Part shown: one piece after another, positions 34,071-41,971 of the stretch
Layout of the letters: each line of letters starts with the position of its first letter
Numbering within the stretch: the stretch's first letter is position 1
Assembly (NCBI GenBank): GCA_910584745.1
Contig: CAJUDG010000012.1
Span: 1 to 64,000, forward strand
Direction of reading: 5' to 3'
DNA length: 64,000 nt
Source of the DNA: an uncultured Eubacteriales bacterium
GTDB lineage: Bacteria > Bacillota > Clostridia > Oscillospirales > Acutalibacteraceae
The notes under the pieces: generated by a model
The model's database searches: none
What the model was told of the DNA's origin: nothing
The model's input: only the letters and a program-made list of their open reading frames with translations
Made by a program: the position numbers and the translations under genes

Positions 34071-35138
34071 ATGTTTGAGAATTTGCAGGTGTTCGAGAAC
34101 CGCTATGAGGAGCTCTCAGAAAAGCTCTATGACCCCCAGAGCGCCGGGGACCCCGTCCTCTTTGCCGCCCTTATGAAGGAGAGCCGGGAGCTCGAGCCCA
34201 TCGTGTCGGCGTACCGTGAGTACAGGCAGTGCGAAAGGGCCATAGAGGACGCAAAGGAGCTGCTGGAATCCTCGGATAAGGAACTCCGGGAGCTTGCCCA
34301 GGCGGAGCTTCGGGAGAACACGGAGCGGGCGGCGGAGCTCTCGGAGGAGATAAAGCTCCTGCTGCTGCCAAAGGACCCCAACGATGAGAAGAACGTGATA
34401 GTTGAGATACGCGGCGGCACCGGCGGCGAGGAGGCGGCTCTCTTTGCCTATGACCTCTACCGTATGTACACCGCCTATGCCGAGGGCCGGGGCTGGCGCA
34501 CGGAGATAGTCTCTTTAAACGAGACGGAGCTGGGGGGCTTTAAGGAGGTCAGCTTCCTTATCGACGGCGCGGGGGCCTATAGCAGGCTTAAGTTCGAGAG
34601 CGGGGCCCATAGGGTCCAGCGGGTGCCGGAGACCGAGGCCGGTGGCCGCATACACACCTCCGCCGCCACGGTGGCCGTGCTGCCCGAGGCGGAGGACGTG
34701 GAGGTGGATATCGACCCCAAGGACTTGCAGATAGATACCTTCCGCTCCAGCGGCGCGGGGGGCCAGCACATCAACAAGACCTCCTCGGCCATACGCATCA
34801 CCCACCTGCCCACGGGCATGGTGGTGGAGTGCCAGGACGAGCGCAGCCAGTATAAGAACAAGGATAAGGCCATGAAGGTGTTAAGGGCCCGGCTTCTCAG
34901 CAAAGAGCAGGAAAAGCAGAGCAGCGAGGTGGCCGAGGCCCGCCGCTCCCAGGTGGGCAGCGGGGACCGGTCAGAGCGCATACGCACCTATAACTTCCCC
35001 CAGTCCCGGGTGACGGACCACAGGATAGGCCTGACCCTTTATAAGCTTGAGGAGGTGCTGGCCGGGGGCCTGGACGCGCTTATCGACCCCCTTATCGCCG
35101 CCGACCGTGCCGAAAAGCTGCGGGAGAGCGTGTCATGA
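34071..35138 (+). CDS. prfA: Peptide chain release factor 1
   Basis: A 355-residue RF1 that ends translation at UAA and UAG. The GGQ motif is in SGAGGQHINKTSSA, the site where PrmC would methylate the Gln. The codon-recognition region shows VPETEAGGRIHTSAA, and the RF1-type GDRSERIRTYNFPQ follows. Length is normal. GAGGAGAGCAG is the ribosome site. The downstream gene overlaps by 4 bp. prmC, which often follows prfA, is not present here. Confidence 0.96.
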   Translation: MFENLQVFENRYEELSEKLYDPQSAGDPVLFAALMKESRELEPIVSAYREYRQCERAIEDAKELLESSDKELRELAQAELRENTERAAELSEEIKLLLLPKDPNDEKNVIVEIRGGTGGEEAALFAYDLYRMYTAYAEGRGWRTEIVSLNETELGGFKEVSFLIDGAGAYSRLKFESGAHRVQRVPETEAGGRIHTSAATVAVLPEAEDVEVDIDPKDLQIDTFRSSGAGGQHINKTSSAIRITHLPTGMVVECQDERSQYKNKDKAMKVLRARLLSKEQEKQSSEVAEARRSQVGSGDRSERIRTYNFPQSRVTDHRIGLTLYKLEEVLAGGLDALIDPLIAADRAEKLRESVS

Positions 35139-36739
35139 CCACGGAGATACTGCGCGGCGGCCCGGAGGGCATAGCCCGGGCCGGGGAGATACTGCGGGCA
35201 GGGGGCCTTGTGGCCATACCCACCGAGACGGTGTACGGCCTTGCGGCCAACGCCCTGGACCCTGTGGCCGTAAAGAAGATATTTGAGGCCAAGGGCAGGC
35301 CCGGTGACAACCCGCTGATAGTGCACATCACCGAGGTGGAGCAGTGGGCTGCGCTTGTGAGCGCCCTGCCCAAGAGGGCCCTGGAACTGGCGGAGCGCTT
35401 CTGGCCCGGGCCCCTGACAATCACACTGCCAAAGTCTGACATCGTGCCCTATGAGACCAGCGGGGGGCTTGACACGGTAGCCGTGCGCTGCCCGTCGCAC
35501 CCGGCGGCCCGGGCGGTGATAGAGGCGGCGGGGGTGCCCTTGGCCGCGCCCTCGGCAAATATTTCGGGACGGCCCAGCCCCAACACCTTTGCCCACACCT
35601 ATGAGCACCTCCGGGGCCGGGTGGACGCGGTGCTGGACGGCGGGGACTGCTCCGTAGGGGTCGAGTCCACGGTGGTGTCCCTCTGCGGGGACGTGCCCAG
35701 GCTCCTGCGGCCCGGAGGGGTCACAGAGGGTCAGCTTCGTGTTGTCCTGGGGGAGCTTGAGATAGACCCGGCGGTGCTGGGCGAATTGAAGCCGGGAGAG
35801 CCTGCCCGGTCCCCCGGCATGAAGTATAAGCACTACGCCCCCCGTGCCCGGATAGAGGTGATAGACGGCTCGCCCGAGGAGTTTCTAGAGTATGTAAACG
35901 GCCTGGGCGAGACAGAGGGGGCCTATGCCCTGTGCTTTGAGGAGACGGTAAAAGAGGTGAATATACCCGCTGTTACCTATGGTCCCCGCTATGACCGCGC
36001 GGCCCAGGCCCGGGAGCTTTTCCGGGCCCTGCACCGGCTGGATGAGCTGAGGGCAGAGCGCGCCTATGCCCAGATGCCCGGCAGGGCCGGGGTGGGCTTG
36101 GCGGTGTACAACCGGCTGATGAGGGCGGCGGGCTTTCGTATAAGGGAGCTGCCCGGGCCCGTGATAGTGGGCCTTGTGGGCCAGAGCGGCGCGGGGAAGT
36201 CCACCGTGGCGGCGGAGCTTGTAAAGCGCGGCTTCCAGCTCATAGACTGCGACGGACTGACCCGCCGTGACGACGTGTACGACAGCGCCTGCATAGAGGC
36301 CCTATGTAAGGCCTTCGGGCCGGAGGTGGCCCCTGATGGCAGGCTGGACCGGCGGGAGCTGGCAGGGCGGGCCTTTCGGGACCCGGAGGGCGTGAGGCTG
36401 CTGGGGGAGATAACCTTCCCCCCCATCATCCGGGCCGTGCGCGGTGAGGCGGCAGGGTGCCGGGGCCCGGTGCTTCTGGACGCGCCCACCCTGTTCGAGG
36501 CCGGCCTTGACAGGATATGCCGAAGAATACTGGCGGTGACTGCCCCGGAGAAGGTAAGGCTCGGCCGGGTGATGGAGCGTGACGGCCTCCCGATGGAGCG
36601 GGCCCTGGAGCGCTTTGCCGCCCAGCAGCCCGAGGCCTTCTATACCGGGCGGGCGGACCTGGTGATAGATAACGGCGGCGGGCCGATAGGGCCCCGGATA
36701 GAGCGGGTATGCGCCCAGCTGAAGGGAGCCGGCGGATGA
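35135..36739 (+). CDS. Fusion of L-threonylcarbamoyladenylate synthase (Sua5) and dephospho-CoA kinase (CoaE)
   Basis: A 534-residue single frame containing two normally separate enzymes. Residues about 1-205 form the YrdC/Sua5 core (IPTETVYGLAANA, KGRPGDNPL, SANISGRPSPN), which makes threonylcarbamoyl-AMP for the t6A base of tRNA. A Sua5 linker with KYKHYAPRA follows to about 340. Residues about 345-534 form CoaE, the last step of CoA synthesis, with Walker A GQSGAGKST and later LLDAPTLFEAGLD. Both halves look intact. It overlaps prfA and the transglycosylase gene by 4 bp each. It could be cleaved or stay bifunctional. Confidence 0.88.
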   Translation: MTTEILRGGPEGIARAGEILRAGGLVAIPTETVYGLAANALDPVAVKKIFEAKGRPGDNPLIVHITEVEQWAALVSALPKRALELAERFWPGPLTITLPKSDIVPYETSGGLDTVAVRCPSHPAARAVIEAAGVPLAAPSANISGRPSPNTFAHTYEHLRGRVDAVLDGGDCSVGVESTVVSLCGDVPRLLRPGGVTEGQLRVVLGELEIDPAVLGELKPGEPARSPGMKYKHYAPRARIEVIDGSPEEFLEYVNGLGETEGAYALCFEETVKEVNIPAVTYGPRYDRAAQARELFRALHRLDELRAERAYAQMPGRAGVGLAVYNRLMRAAGFRIRELPGPVIVGLVGQSGAGKSTVAAELVKRGFQLIDCDGLTRRDDVYDSACIEALCKAFGPEVAPDGRLDRRELAGRAFRDPEGVRLLGEITFPPIIRAVRGEAAGCRGPVLLDAPTLFEAGLDRICRRILAVTAPEKVRLGRVMERDGLPMERALERFAAQQPEAFYTGRADLVIDNGGGPIGPRIERVCAQLKGAGG

Positions 36740-37308
36740 AAAAACGAAGAAGATGGCTGCTGCCGTTGCTGGCGGCGGTGACGGTGCTGTCCGCAGCAGC
36801 GGCCCTTAAGGGGCCGGAGATAGGCGGCTGGATCCTCAGGCAGCTTTACCCCCGGCGGTTCAGCGAGACTGTGGGCCGGGAGGCCCGGGAATTCGGCCTG
36901 CCCGAGGGGCTGGTCTACGCCGTGATAAGGGCCGAGAGCGGCTTTGATCCCAAGGCCCGCTCCGGAGCCGGGGCCATGGGCCTTATGCAGCTGACCGGGG
37001 AGACCTTTCGGTGGATGGCGGAGGAGCACCCCCCGGAGAACGGCGGTCAGGACCCCTATGACACAGACGATAACGTACACTGCGGCTGTGCCCTTTTGCG
37101 GCGGCTTTTGGACCATTACGCCTCCCCAGAGGTGGCACTGGCAGCCTATAACGCAGGAATGGGCAACGTGGACCGGTGGCTCTCAGAGCCCGAGCACTCC
37201 GGGGACGGCCGCCTTTTGACCAGCATACCCTTCCCGGAGACGGCGGCATATGTGAAGAAGGTCACTAAAAACTGGCGGGCCTACGAGAAGCTGTACCCCT
37301 CAAAGTAA
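36736..37308 (+). CDS. Lytic transglycosylase (SLT domain)
   Basis: A 190-residue protein with an uncleaved-looking N-terminal membrane anchor (WLLPLLAAVTVLSAAAAL) and an SLT goose-type lysozyme domain. The catalytic Glu is in IRAESGFDPKA, followed by GAMGLMQLT and later ALAAYNAGMGNVDRWL, all family signatures. It would cleave glycan strands of peptidoglycan outside the membrane. The ATG at 36736 overlaps the previous stop by 4 bp. Confidence 0.92.
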   Translation: MKKRRRWLLPLLAAVTVLSAAAALKGPEIGGWILRQLYPRRFSETVGREAREFGLPEGLVYAVIRAESGFDPKARSGAGAMGLMQLTGETFRWMAEEHPPENGGQDPYDTDDNVHCGCALLRRLLDHYASPEVALAAYNAGMGNVDRWLSEPEHSGDGRLLTSIPFPETAAYVKKVTKNWRAYEKLYPSK

Positions 37309-37312
37309 TAGG

Positions 37313-37699
37313 TCAGAAGTCGGGCTGTGTGAGCTCTGCTGCCTCCTCCCGGGCGGCACTCTCCGGATACAGCAGCCTCATCAGGCGTATTAGCCCGATG
37401 GTAAGGCTCGTAAGGCCCAGGGTCTTGTCGCATTGGTCATCCCGTTCCCCGGCCTGACGGCTGAATCCGGCCAGCGCCCATACCGAGAGCAGCGACGCTC
37501 CAAGCTGGAGGTCCTCTATCCCCTGGGCTCCGCCGCCCAAAAGGCGGCAGCGCTCCAGTTCAAGGGAGCGTATCTGCATGGCGACCGCTGTCAGTATGCC
37601 GAGAAGCAGACGGCTGGATTCGTCCAACAGCCGCAGGGCTTCCTCCCGGCCGGATTCCGATGCGGGCTGCGGCCCCCATAACGCGCCTTCCTGCCGCAT
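37313..37699 (-). CDS. Hypothetical protein
   Basis: A 128-residue, mostly helical protein not recognised. It has a Leu-rich stretch (EALRLLDESSRLLLGILTAVAMQIRSLE) and no signal peptide or obvious membrane helix. GGGAGGGACAAGAC before the ATG and a lack of a competing frame support it as real. It converges on the transglycosylase gene. Confidence 0.5.
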   Translation of the reverse strand: MRQEGALWGPQPASESGREEALRLLDESSRLLLGILTAVAMQIRSLELERCRLLGGGAQGIEDLQLGASLLSVWALAGFSRQAGERDDQCDKTLGLTSLTIGLIRLMRLLYPESAAREEAAELTQPDF

Positions 37700-37781
37700 G
37701 TCTTGTCCCTCCCTTCATTGTGGTCCTCTCCCATATAATATGTCGGCGGAAGAAAAATGTGTGGGTATATGAAGATTTGGC

Positions 37782-37810
37782 TTGACTCGGGACGAGAAAG
37801 GGTGTATAAT
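37782..37810 (+). promoter_or_regulatory. Sigma-A promoter of tRNA-Thr
   Basis: TTGACT (37782-37787) and TATAAT (37805-37810), 17-bp spacing, 14 bp before the tRNA. Confidence 0.85.
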
Positions 37811-37824
37811 AGTATGCGCGTAGC

Positions 37825-37900
37825 GCTGGATTAGCTCATTCGGTAGAGCACATCACTCGTAATGATGAGGTGGTCGGTTCGATTCCGACATCCAGCTCCA
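37825..37900 (+). tRNA. tRNA-Thr(CGT)
   Basis: A 76-nt cloverleaf. The acceptor stem is GCTGGAT/ATCCAGC with an encoded CCA end. The D-arm has TAGCTCATTCGGTAGAGCA. The anticodon stem CATCA/TGATG holds the loop CTCGTAA, giving anticodon CGT (reads ACG, threonine). The T-arm is GTCGG-TTCGATT-CCGAC. Confidence 0.97.
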
Positions 37901-37927
37901 GAAAAAATTGGCTTCGCCAAGTCTGGA

Positions 37928-37965
37928 CCCCCGGAAACTGCAAGGTTTCCGGGGGCTTTCTTTTT
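37928..37965 (+). terminator. Terminator of tRNA-Thr
   Basis: CCCCCGGAAAC (37928-37938) and GTTTCCGGGGG (37945-37955) form an 11-bp stem followed by CTTTCTTTTT. A second GCCCGG/CCGGGC hairpin with T-run (37983-38015) follows and may back it up. Confidence 0.8.
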
Positions 37966-38047
37966 GTCAAATTTAGCGCCGGGCCCGGATGTCACACCGA
38001 CGGCCGGGCTTTTTCTTTGTAATAACCGGCAAAAAGATCAGGCGGCA

Positions 38048-38196
38048 GCTATCATAAAGTGTACCTTTTGATAGCTACCGCTCTATTGGGTATTTTAGCA
38101 CAAGCCGACGCAGATTTCAAGAGTTTTTTATAATTTGTGCTTTATTTTTCGCGAAAAAATCGCAGCTGGAAGCAACTGTCAAAAAGTACACTTTAT
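38048..38196. repeat. Inverted repeats upstream of the secreted-protein operon
   Basis: ATAAAGTGTACCTTTTG (38054-38070) recurs inverted at 38180-38196 with 16 of 17 bases matching. The first arm is also framed by AGCTATC/GATAGCT (38048-38054 and 38070-38076). The region between is AT-rich and gene-free. These are candidate operator or RNA-structure elements. Confidence 0.55.
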
Positions 38197-38215
38197 TACA
38201 AAACTGGAGGTGATT

Positions 38216-38311
38216 ATGAGACCACAGTTTCCACAAGGGGACCAAACCCGCTCTGAGCCGGAGCTCGTCCCCGAAATAAATCATAGATATTATAAGGAGG
38301 TCAAATCATGA
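38216..38311 (+). CDS. 31-residue leader ORF coupled to the secreted-protein gene
   Basis: An ATG preceded by CTGGAGGTGATT opens a frame of 31 codons ending in TGA, which overlaps the next ATG by 4 bp (ATGA). The product is hydrophilic and begins MRPQFPQGDQTRS and ends YYKEVKS, with no signal peptide or TM segment. The downstream gene's own AAGGAGG lies inside it. It may be a true small protein or a coupling/attenuation leader. No family recognised. Confidence 0.55.
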   Translation: MRPQFPQGDQTRSEPELVPEINHRYYKEVKS

Positions 38312-40758
38312 CTAAAAAGTTTTTGTCAGCGCTGCTAGCGGTGCTTATGGTGGTTTCCATGGTGCCCATGGCAGCGATGGCGGCAACAGAAGATCAAGAC
38401 CCTCTTGCGGGCCTTGAAGTTACAGAAGCTGGCTTTTTTGCTAATGCGGATAACTTCAAAAGCTACATTAACGGAACCTATTACCTTAACAATGGGACAG
38501 GTGTCAATGATGTATCACCAAATACTGTCTTTGTGCGCATGAACAAGGCTGTGCCCGATGGATATGGCCTATACATGCTGGTTCAGGCTTTTGACTCCGA
38601 AGGTAACCGCGTCGGTTCCAATGCCAAGGCAATCAAAAGTCCAAATTCCTTCGCCTATTTTGCGAATGACGCTTATGCTTCAGCTACACGCATCGCAGCT
38701 TTGATTGGCATCTATGAACTGGATAGCAACGCCAGTGATCAGAACACACAGTTCGGCGACAGTTCTTTTGACAGCATCCGGTGGTCTACGGAGAGCGAGG
38801 GATGGAAAGCATTTCCTAACGGTTCAGACGGAAAGCCCACATACGGAAACAGCAAAAACTGGAATATCCCTATCAACACCACGAAGGCCGCCGCTCCCTG
38901 CGTCATTACCTTGACCGAGACCGGTCTCACCGGCGATGTTAAGGGCACGATCGCCTGGACGAACGCCACAACAGCCGATAACAAAACCACTGCTAAGATT
39001 GGTGCTCCTGTTGAATTCACCGTGACTGCGCCTACTGATTATACTGTGAAATCAGTCAAGCTGAACAGCGAGGCTATGACAGCAGATGAAGGTAAATATA
39101 AGTTTGTTGTTACTGGGAATACTGCTGCAATCGAAGTGGCGTATGAGAGCGAATCTACCACTACTCCCGACGCTGATAAAGAAGCTCTGGTAGCTAAAAT
39201 CGTGAAGGACATGGGCAACTGCAGTCCCGTCGACGGCGCTCCCCTTCACGACACACGCACCGAAGGGCAGGGCGGCATTCCGGACAACGAGCTTTACACC
39301 GCCGAAACTTACACCGTGACGGTCACATCCTCTGACCTTCAGCCATACGATCTCGACGTAAATGTCGCGGCCAAGGGCCTTAAGGGCCACCAGAATGCCG
39401 ATAGTCCCGCGTCCATGGGCTACTGGGTCGGCGTAAGGTTCCCTGTGGTGGATGGCTGGACTATCACCAAGTATCAGAGGGATAACCATGCGGAGGCACC
39501 TATCACTGATAAAGACCTCACCACCGATGCGGACGGCAATAAGAAGACCCTCAACGCTTACTACAACGCGGGCGACGCCAGCGAGGATGTTGAGAATCCC
39601 CGCCAGCGCCCTGTTACCGTGACCTACAAGAAGGACGGCAGCGAGAAGACCGTCGACGTCAAGTTCCTCGTTAAACTGGCCGGTGTTGAGATTGTTGTCC
39701 CCGCCGCCAAGCCCGAAGAGAACGGTACGCTGAGCGAGCAGACCCAAAAGGACATCACCTCTGCCATCACCGCCGCCGCTACCGGCAGCAGCGAGAATCA
39801 TGAGGATACCGAGGTTGCCAACATACCCACCGTCAGCGTGGAAACCGCCGCCAACGGCTCCATCACTATCGACAAGGCAATCGTTGGAGCGCTTAAGGAT
39901 GCTGCCACCAACGCCGAGAAAAACAATGTCGACCTTAAGATAGTCGGCCAGGGCGGCGCGGAGGCCACGATTCCCGCGTCCACGGCAAAGGGGCTTGATA
40001 TTGCAAATGATCTGGTTCCTACTGTCAAGGCTGAGGATGCAACAACAAAGGCCGAGGAAACCGCTAATAAGGTAACAGATGACGCCAAGAAAGCCATTGT
40101 GACCCAGGCTCTTGAGACTTTGACCACTGAGGTTGCAAACGCCGAGAATAAGAATTACATCGTGACCGTTTCCATGGTGCAGGATGGTACTGAGAAGTTC
40201 ACCACGGCTGGCGACTGCGAGATCACCGTGAAGGTGCCGGTCCCCAGCAGCCAGTATACCGTACTGGTCCACATCGGTAAGGACGGCGCGGTTACTACTC
40301 AGGCGGCCACGCCGAAGTCCGAGGTTAAGGACGGCAAGACCAGCTGGTATCTGTCTGTCAAGCTTACCCACCTGTCCACGATGTTCGGCGCCAAGCCGGC
40401 AGACGTAGCGGATATCCCTGCGGAGACCCCCATAGCTCCCGATGTCACATTCGTTGAACCCACCGACAGCACCCCCGACAAGAACTGGTACTTTCCCTAT
40501 TCCGGCGAGCTGACGATTACCAACAACACTGGCAGAGAGAGAACTTACCTTATCGGCCTCGCCAAGACAGCATATGGCGACAATCAGGCGGTGTTCGTTC
40601 AGACGATTGCAAACGGCGCATCCTGGAAAGTCCGCTGCCACAAGGACATGAAGCTATATCTGCTGGAACTTACCAGCAGCGTTGATCTCTCGTCCGACGA
40701 TCTTCCCGAGGATGTTATTCACAGATGGAAAACCGTGACTGAGTTTGTGACCCAGTAA
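38308..40758 (+). CDS. Large secreted protein of unknown function, partner of the adjacent SLH protein
   Basis: An 816-residue exported protein. The signal peptide is residues 1-26 (LSALLAVLMVVSMVPMAAMA). The body is strand-rich, with an InlB-repeat-like segment near residues 230-272 (VKSVKLNSEAMTADEGKYKF), an Ala/Thr/Lys-rich helical stretch near 560-630, and a C-terminal strand domain with NWYFPYSGELTITNNTG. It has no SLH, sortase or membrane anchor of its own. The next gene, 16 bp later, encodes an SLH protein that might hold it. The first ~300 codons are visibly richer in A/T than the rest. Function unknown. Confidence 0.75.
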   Translation: MTKKFLSALLAVLMVVSMVPMAAMAATEDQDPLAGLEVTEAGFFANADNFKSYINGTYYLNNGTGVNDVSPNTVFVRMNKAVPDGYGLYMLVQAFDSEGNRVGSNAKAIKSPNSFAYFANDAYASATRIAALIGIYELDSNASDQNTQFGDSSFDSIRWSTESEGWKAFPNGSDGKPTYGNSKNWNIPINTTKAAAPCVITLTETGLTGDVKGTIAWTNATTADNKTTAKIGAPVEFTVTAPTDYTVKSVKLNSEAMTADEGKYKFVVTGNTAAIEVAYESESTTTPDADKEALVAKIVKDMGNCSPVDGAPLHDTRTEGQGGIPDNELYTAETYTVTVTSSDLQPYDLDVNVAAKGLKGHQNADSPASMGYWVGVRFPVVDGWTITKYQRDNHAEAPITDKDLTTDADGNKKTLNAYYNAGDASEDVENPRQRPVTVTYKKDGSEKTVDVKFLVKLAGVEIVVPAAKPEENGTLSEQTQKDITSAITAAATGSSENHEDTEVANIPTVSVETAANGSITIDKAIVGALKDAATNAEKNNVDLKIVGQGGAEATIPASTAKGLDIANDLVPTVKAEDATTKAEETANKVTDDAKKAIVTQALETLTTEVANAENKNYIVTVSMVQDGTEKFTTAGDCEITVKVPVPSSQYTVLVHIGKDGAVTTQAATPKSEVKDGKTSWYLSVKLTHLSTMFGAKPADVADIPAETPIAPDVTFVEPTDSTPDKNWYFPYSGELTITNNTGRERTYLIGLAKTAYGDNQAVFVQTIANGASWKVRCHKDMKLYLLELTSSVDLSSDDLPEDVIHRWKTVTEFVTQ

Positions 40759-40774
40759 GGAGGGCATACTTATC

Positions 40775-41758
40775 ATGATGAAAAGAATTTTAGCCCTTTT
40801 GCTTGCGGTCGTCATGTGCGCTGGCCTGGCAATTACGGCAAGCGCAGACTATATTGACGACAACGGCAATATCAGACCGGGCGACCGGCCTTCCGTCAAT
40901 CCCAACCCGCCCGACCCCGGCCCGGTAACACCCCCCACCCCCACCACCTACAAGGTGAACACCCCCGCGGACGTTGAGGGCGGCAAGATAACCGTCAGCC
41001 CCACCAGCGCCGCCAAGGGCTCAACAGTGACGATCACTGTCACTCCCGACGAGGGCTACGAGGTCGAGGGCGTTACCGTTACCGACGCCAACGGCAATGC
41101 CGTGACCGTCACCGGCTCCGGCAGCAGCTACAGCTTCACCATGCCCGGCTGCTCCGTGACCGTGGGCGCCACCTTCAAGAAGGTCGACGACAAGCCGGAT
41201 CCGCCTACGCCCCCGGTCTGGGACAACCCCTTCAGCGACGTCAGGGAGAGCGACTGGTTCTATGACGCGGTGAAGTATGTAAACCAGAACGGCCTGATGG
41301 TGGGCGACAAGAACGGCCGGTTCAATCCCCGCAGCAACCTGACCCGCGCGGAGTTTGCCCAGATCCTATATAAGAAAGAGGGCAGCCCCAGCGTTACCTG
41401 GACCGCCAAGTTCCCGGACGTTAAGGAGAGCGACTGGTTCGCCAAGCAGATCATCTGGGCGGCGAACGAGGGCATCCTGGCAGGTTATGCCAACGGCAAG
41501 GCCGGTCCCAACGACCATATCACCCGCGAGCAGCTGGTGAGCCTTCTGTGGCGCTATGAGGGTAAGCCCGCTCCCACTATGACCACGCTGAACTTCCCCG
41601 ACGCCAACAAGGTCAGCAAATACGCGAAGGAAGCCATGCTCTGGGCCGTGGAGAACGAGATCCTGAAGGGCGACGCCAACGGCAGGCTCAATCCCCAGAA
41701 CAAGACCATGAGGTCCGAGGCTGCGCAGATGCTGATGAACTATTTCAGCAAAAAGTAA
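40775..41758 (+). CDS. SLH-domain surface protein with InlB-type repeat
   Basis: A 327-residue exported protein. The signal peptide (about residues 1-24) is followed by a Pro-rich linker (NPNPPDPGPVTPPTPTT), one InlB-type repeat (about 55-130, including ITVTPDEGYEVEGVTVTDANG), another Pro-rich linker, and three C-terminal SLH domains (about 150-327; FSDVRESDWFYDAVKYV, FPDVKESDWFAKQIIWA, FPDANKVSKYAKEAMLW). It resembles the C-terminal third of the protein encoded at 11650-14433. It is likely co-transcribed with the upstream secreted protein. Confidence 0.88.
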   Translation: MMKRILALLLAVVMCAGLAITASADYIDDNGNIRPGDRPSVNPNPPDPGPVTPPTPTTYKVNTPADVEGGKITVSPTSAAKGSTVTITVTPDEGYEVEGVTVTDANGNAVTVTGSGSSYSFTMPGCSVTVGATFKKVDDKPDPPTPPVWDNPFSDVRESDWFYDAVKYVNQNGLMVGDKNGRFNPRSNLTRAEFAQILYKKEGSPSVTWTAKFPDVKESDWFAKQIIWAANEGILAGYANGKAGPNDHITREQLVSLLWRYEGKPAPTMTTLNFPDANKVSKYAKEAMLWAVENEILKGDANGRLNPQNKTMRSEAAQMLMNYFSKK

Positions 41759-41795
41759 TTTTGAGTACAAGTTGAAAGCTTCCGCAGCATACGGG

Positions 41796-41824
41796 AAAGC
41801 CGCTCCTTTGGGGGGCGGCTTTTC
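41796..41824 (+). terminator. Terminator of the secreted-protein/SLH operon
   Basis: AGCCGCTCC (41798-41806) pairs with GGGGCGGCT (41812-41820, one G-U pair), followed by four T. Confidence 0.75.
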
Positions 41825-41909
41825 TGATGGATGCGCGCGTTTTTGCAGCTGCAGCCGGTGGAATATATGCTCTGCCTGTGTAAAAGCACTGGCGGCGCCC
41901 CCCGGGCTG

Positions 41910-41918
41910 TGTTATAAT
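41910..41918 (+). promoter_or_regulatory. Extended -10 promoter before the ligase-like gene
   Basis: TGT followed by TATAAT (41913-41918), without a recognisable -35, 54 bp before the start codon. Confidence 0.5.
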
Positions 41919-41971
41919 GGACACATAAAATCGCAGTGAAATACAGACATTCAGCCGAAGGGGGGCTCATT

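Noticed and set aside
37825..38215. tRNA-Thr as an integration site for a mobile element
   Set aside because: No integrase, no repeated tRNA 3' end downstream, and the following genes are surface proteins without phage or ICE features.
39052..40641. A long minus-strand open frame (about 529 codons) opposite the secreted-protein gene
   Set aside because: It is antisense to a clear signal-peptide-bearing gene with a good ribosome site, and its translation has no recognisable domain. Long antisense frames are expected here from codon bias.
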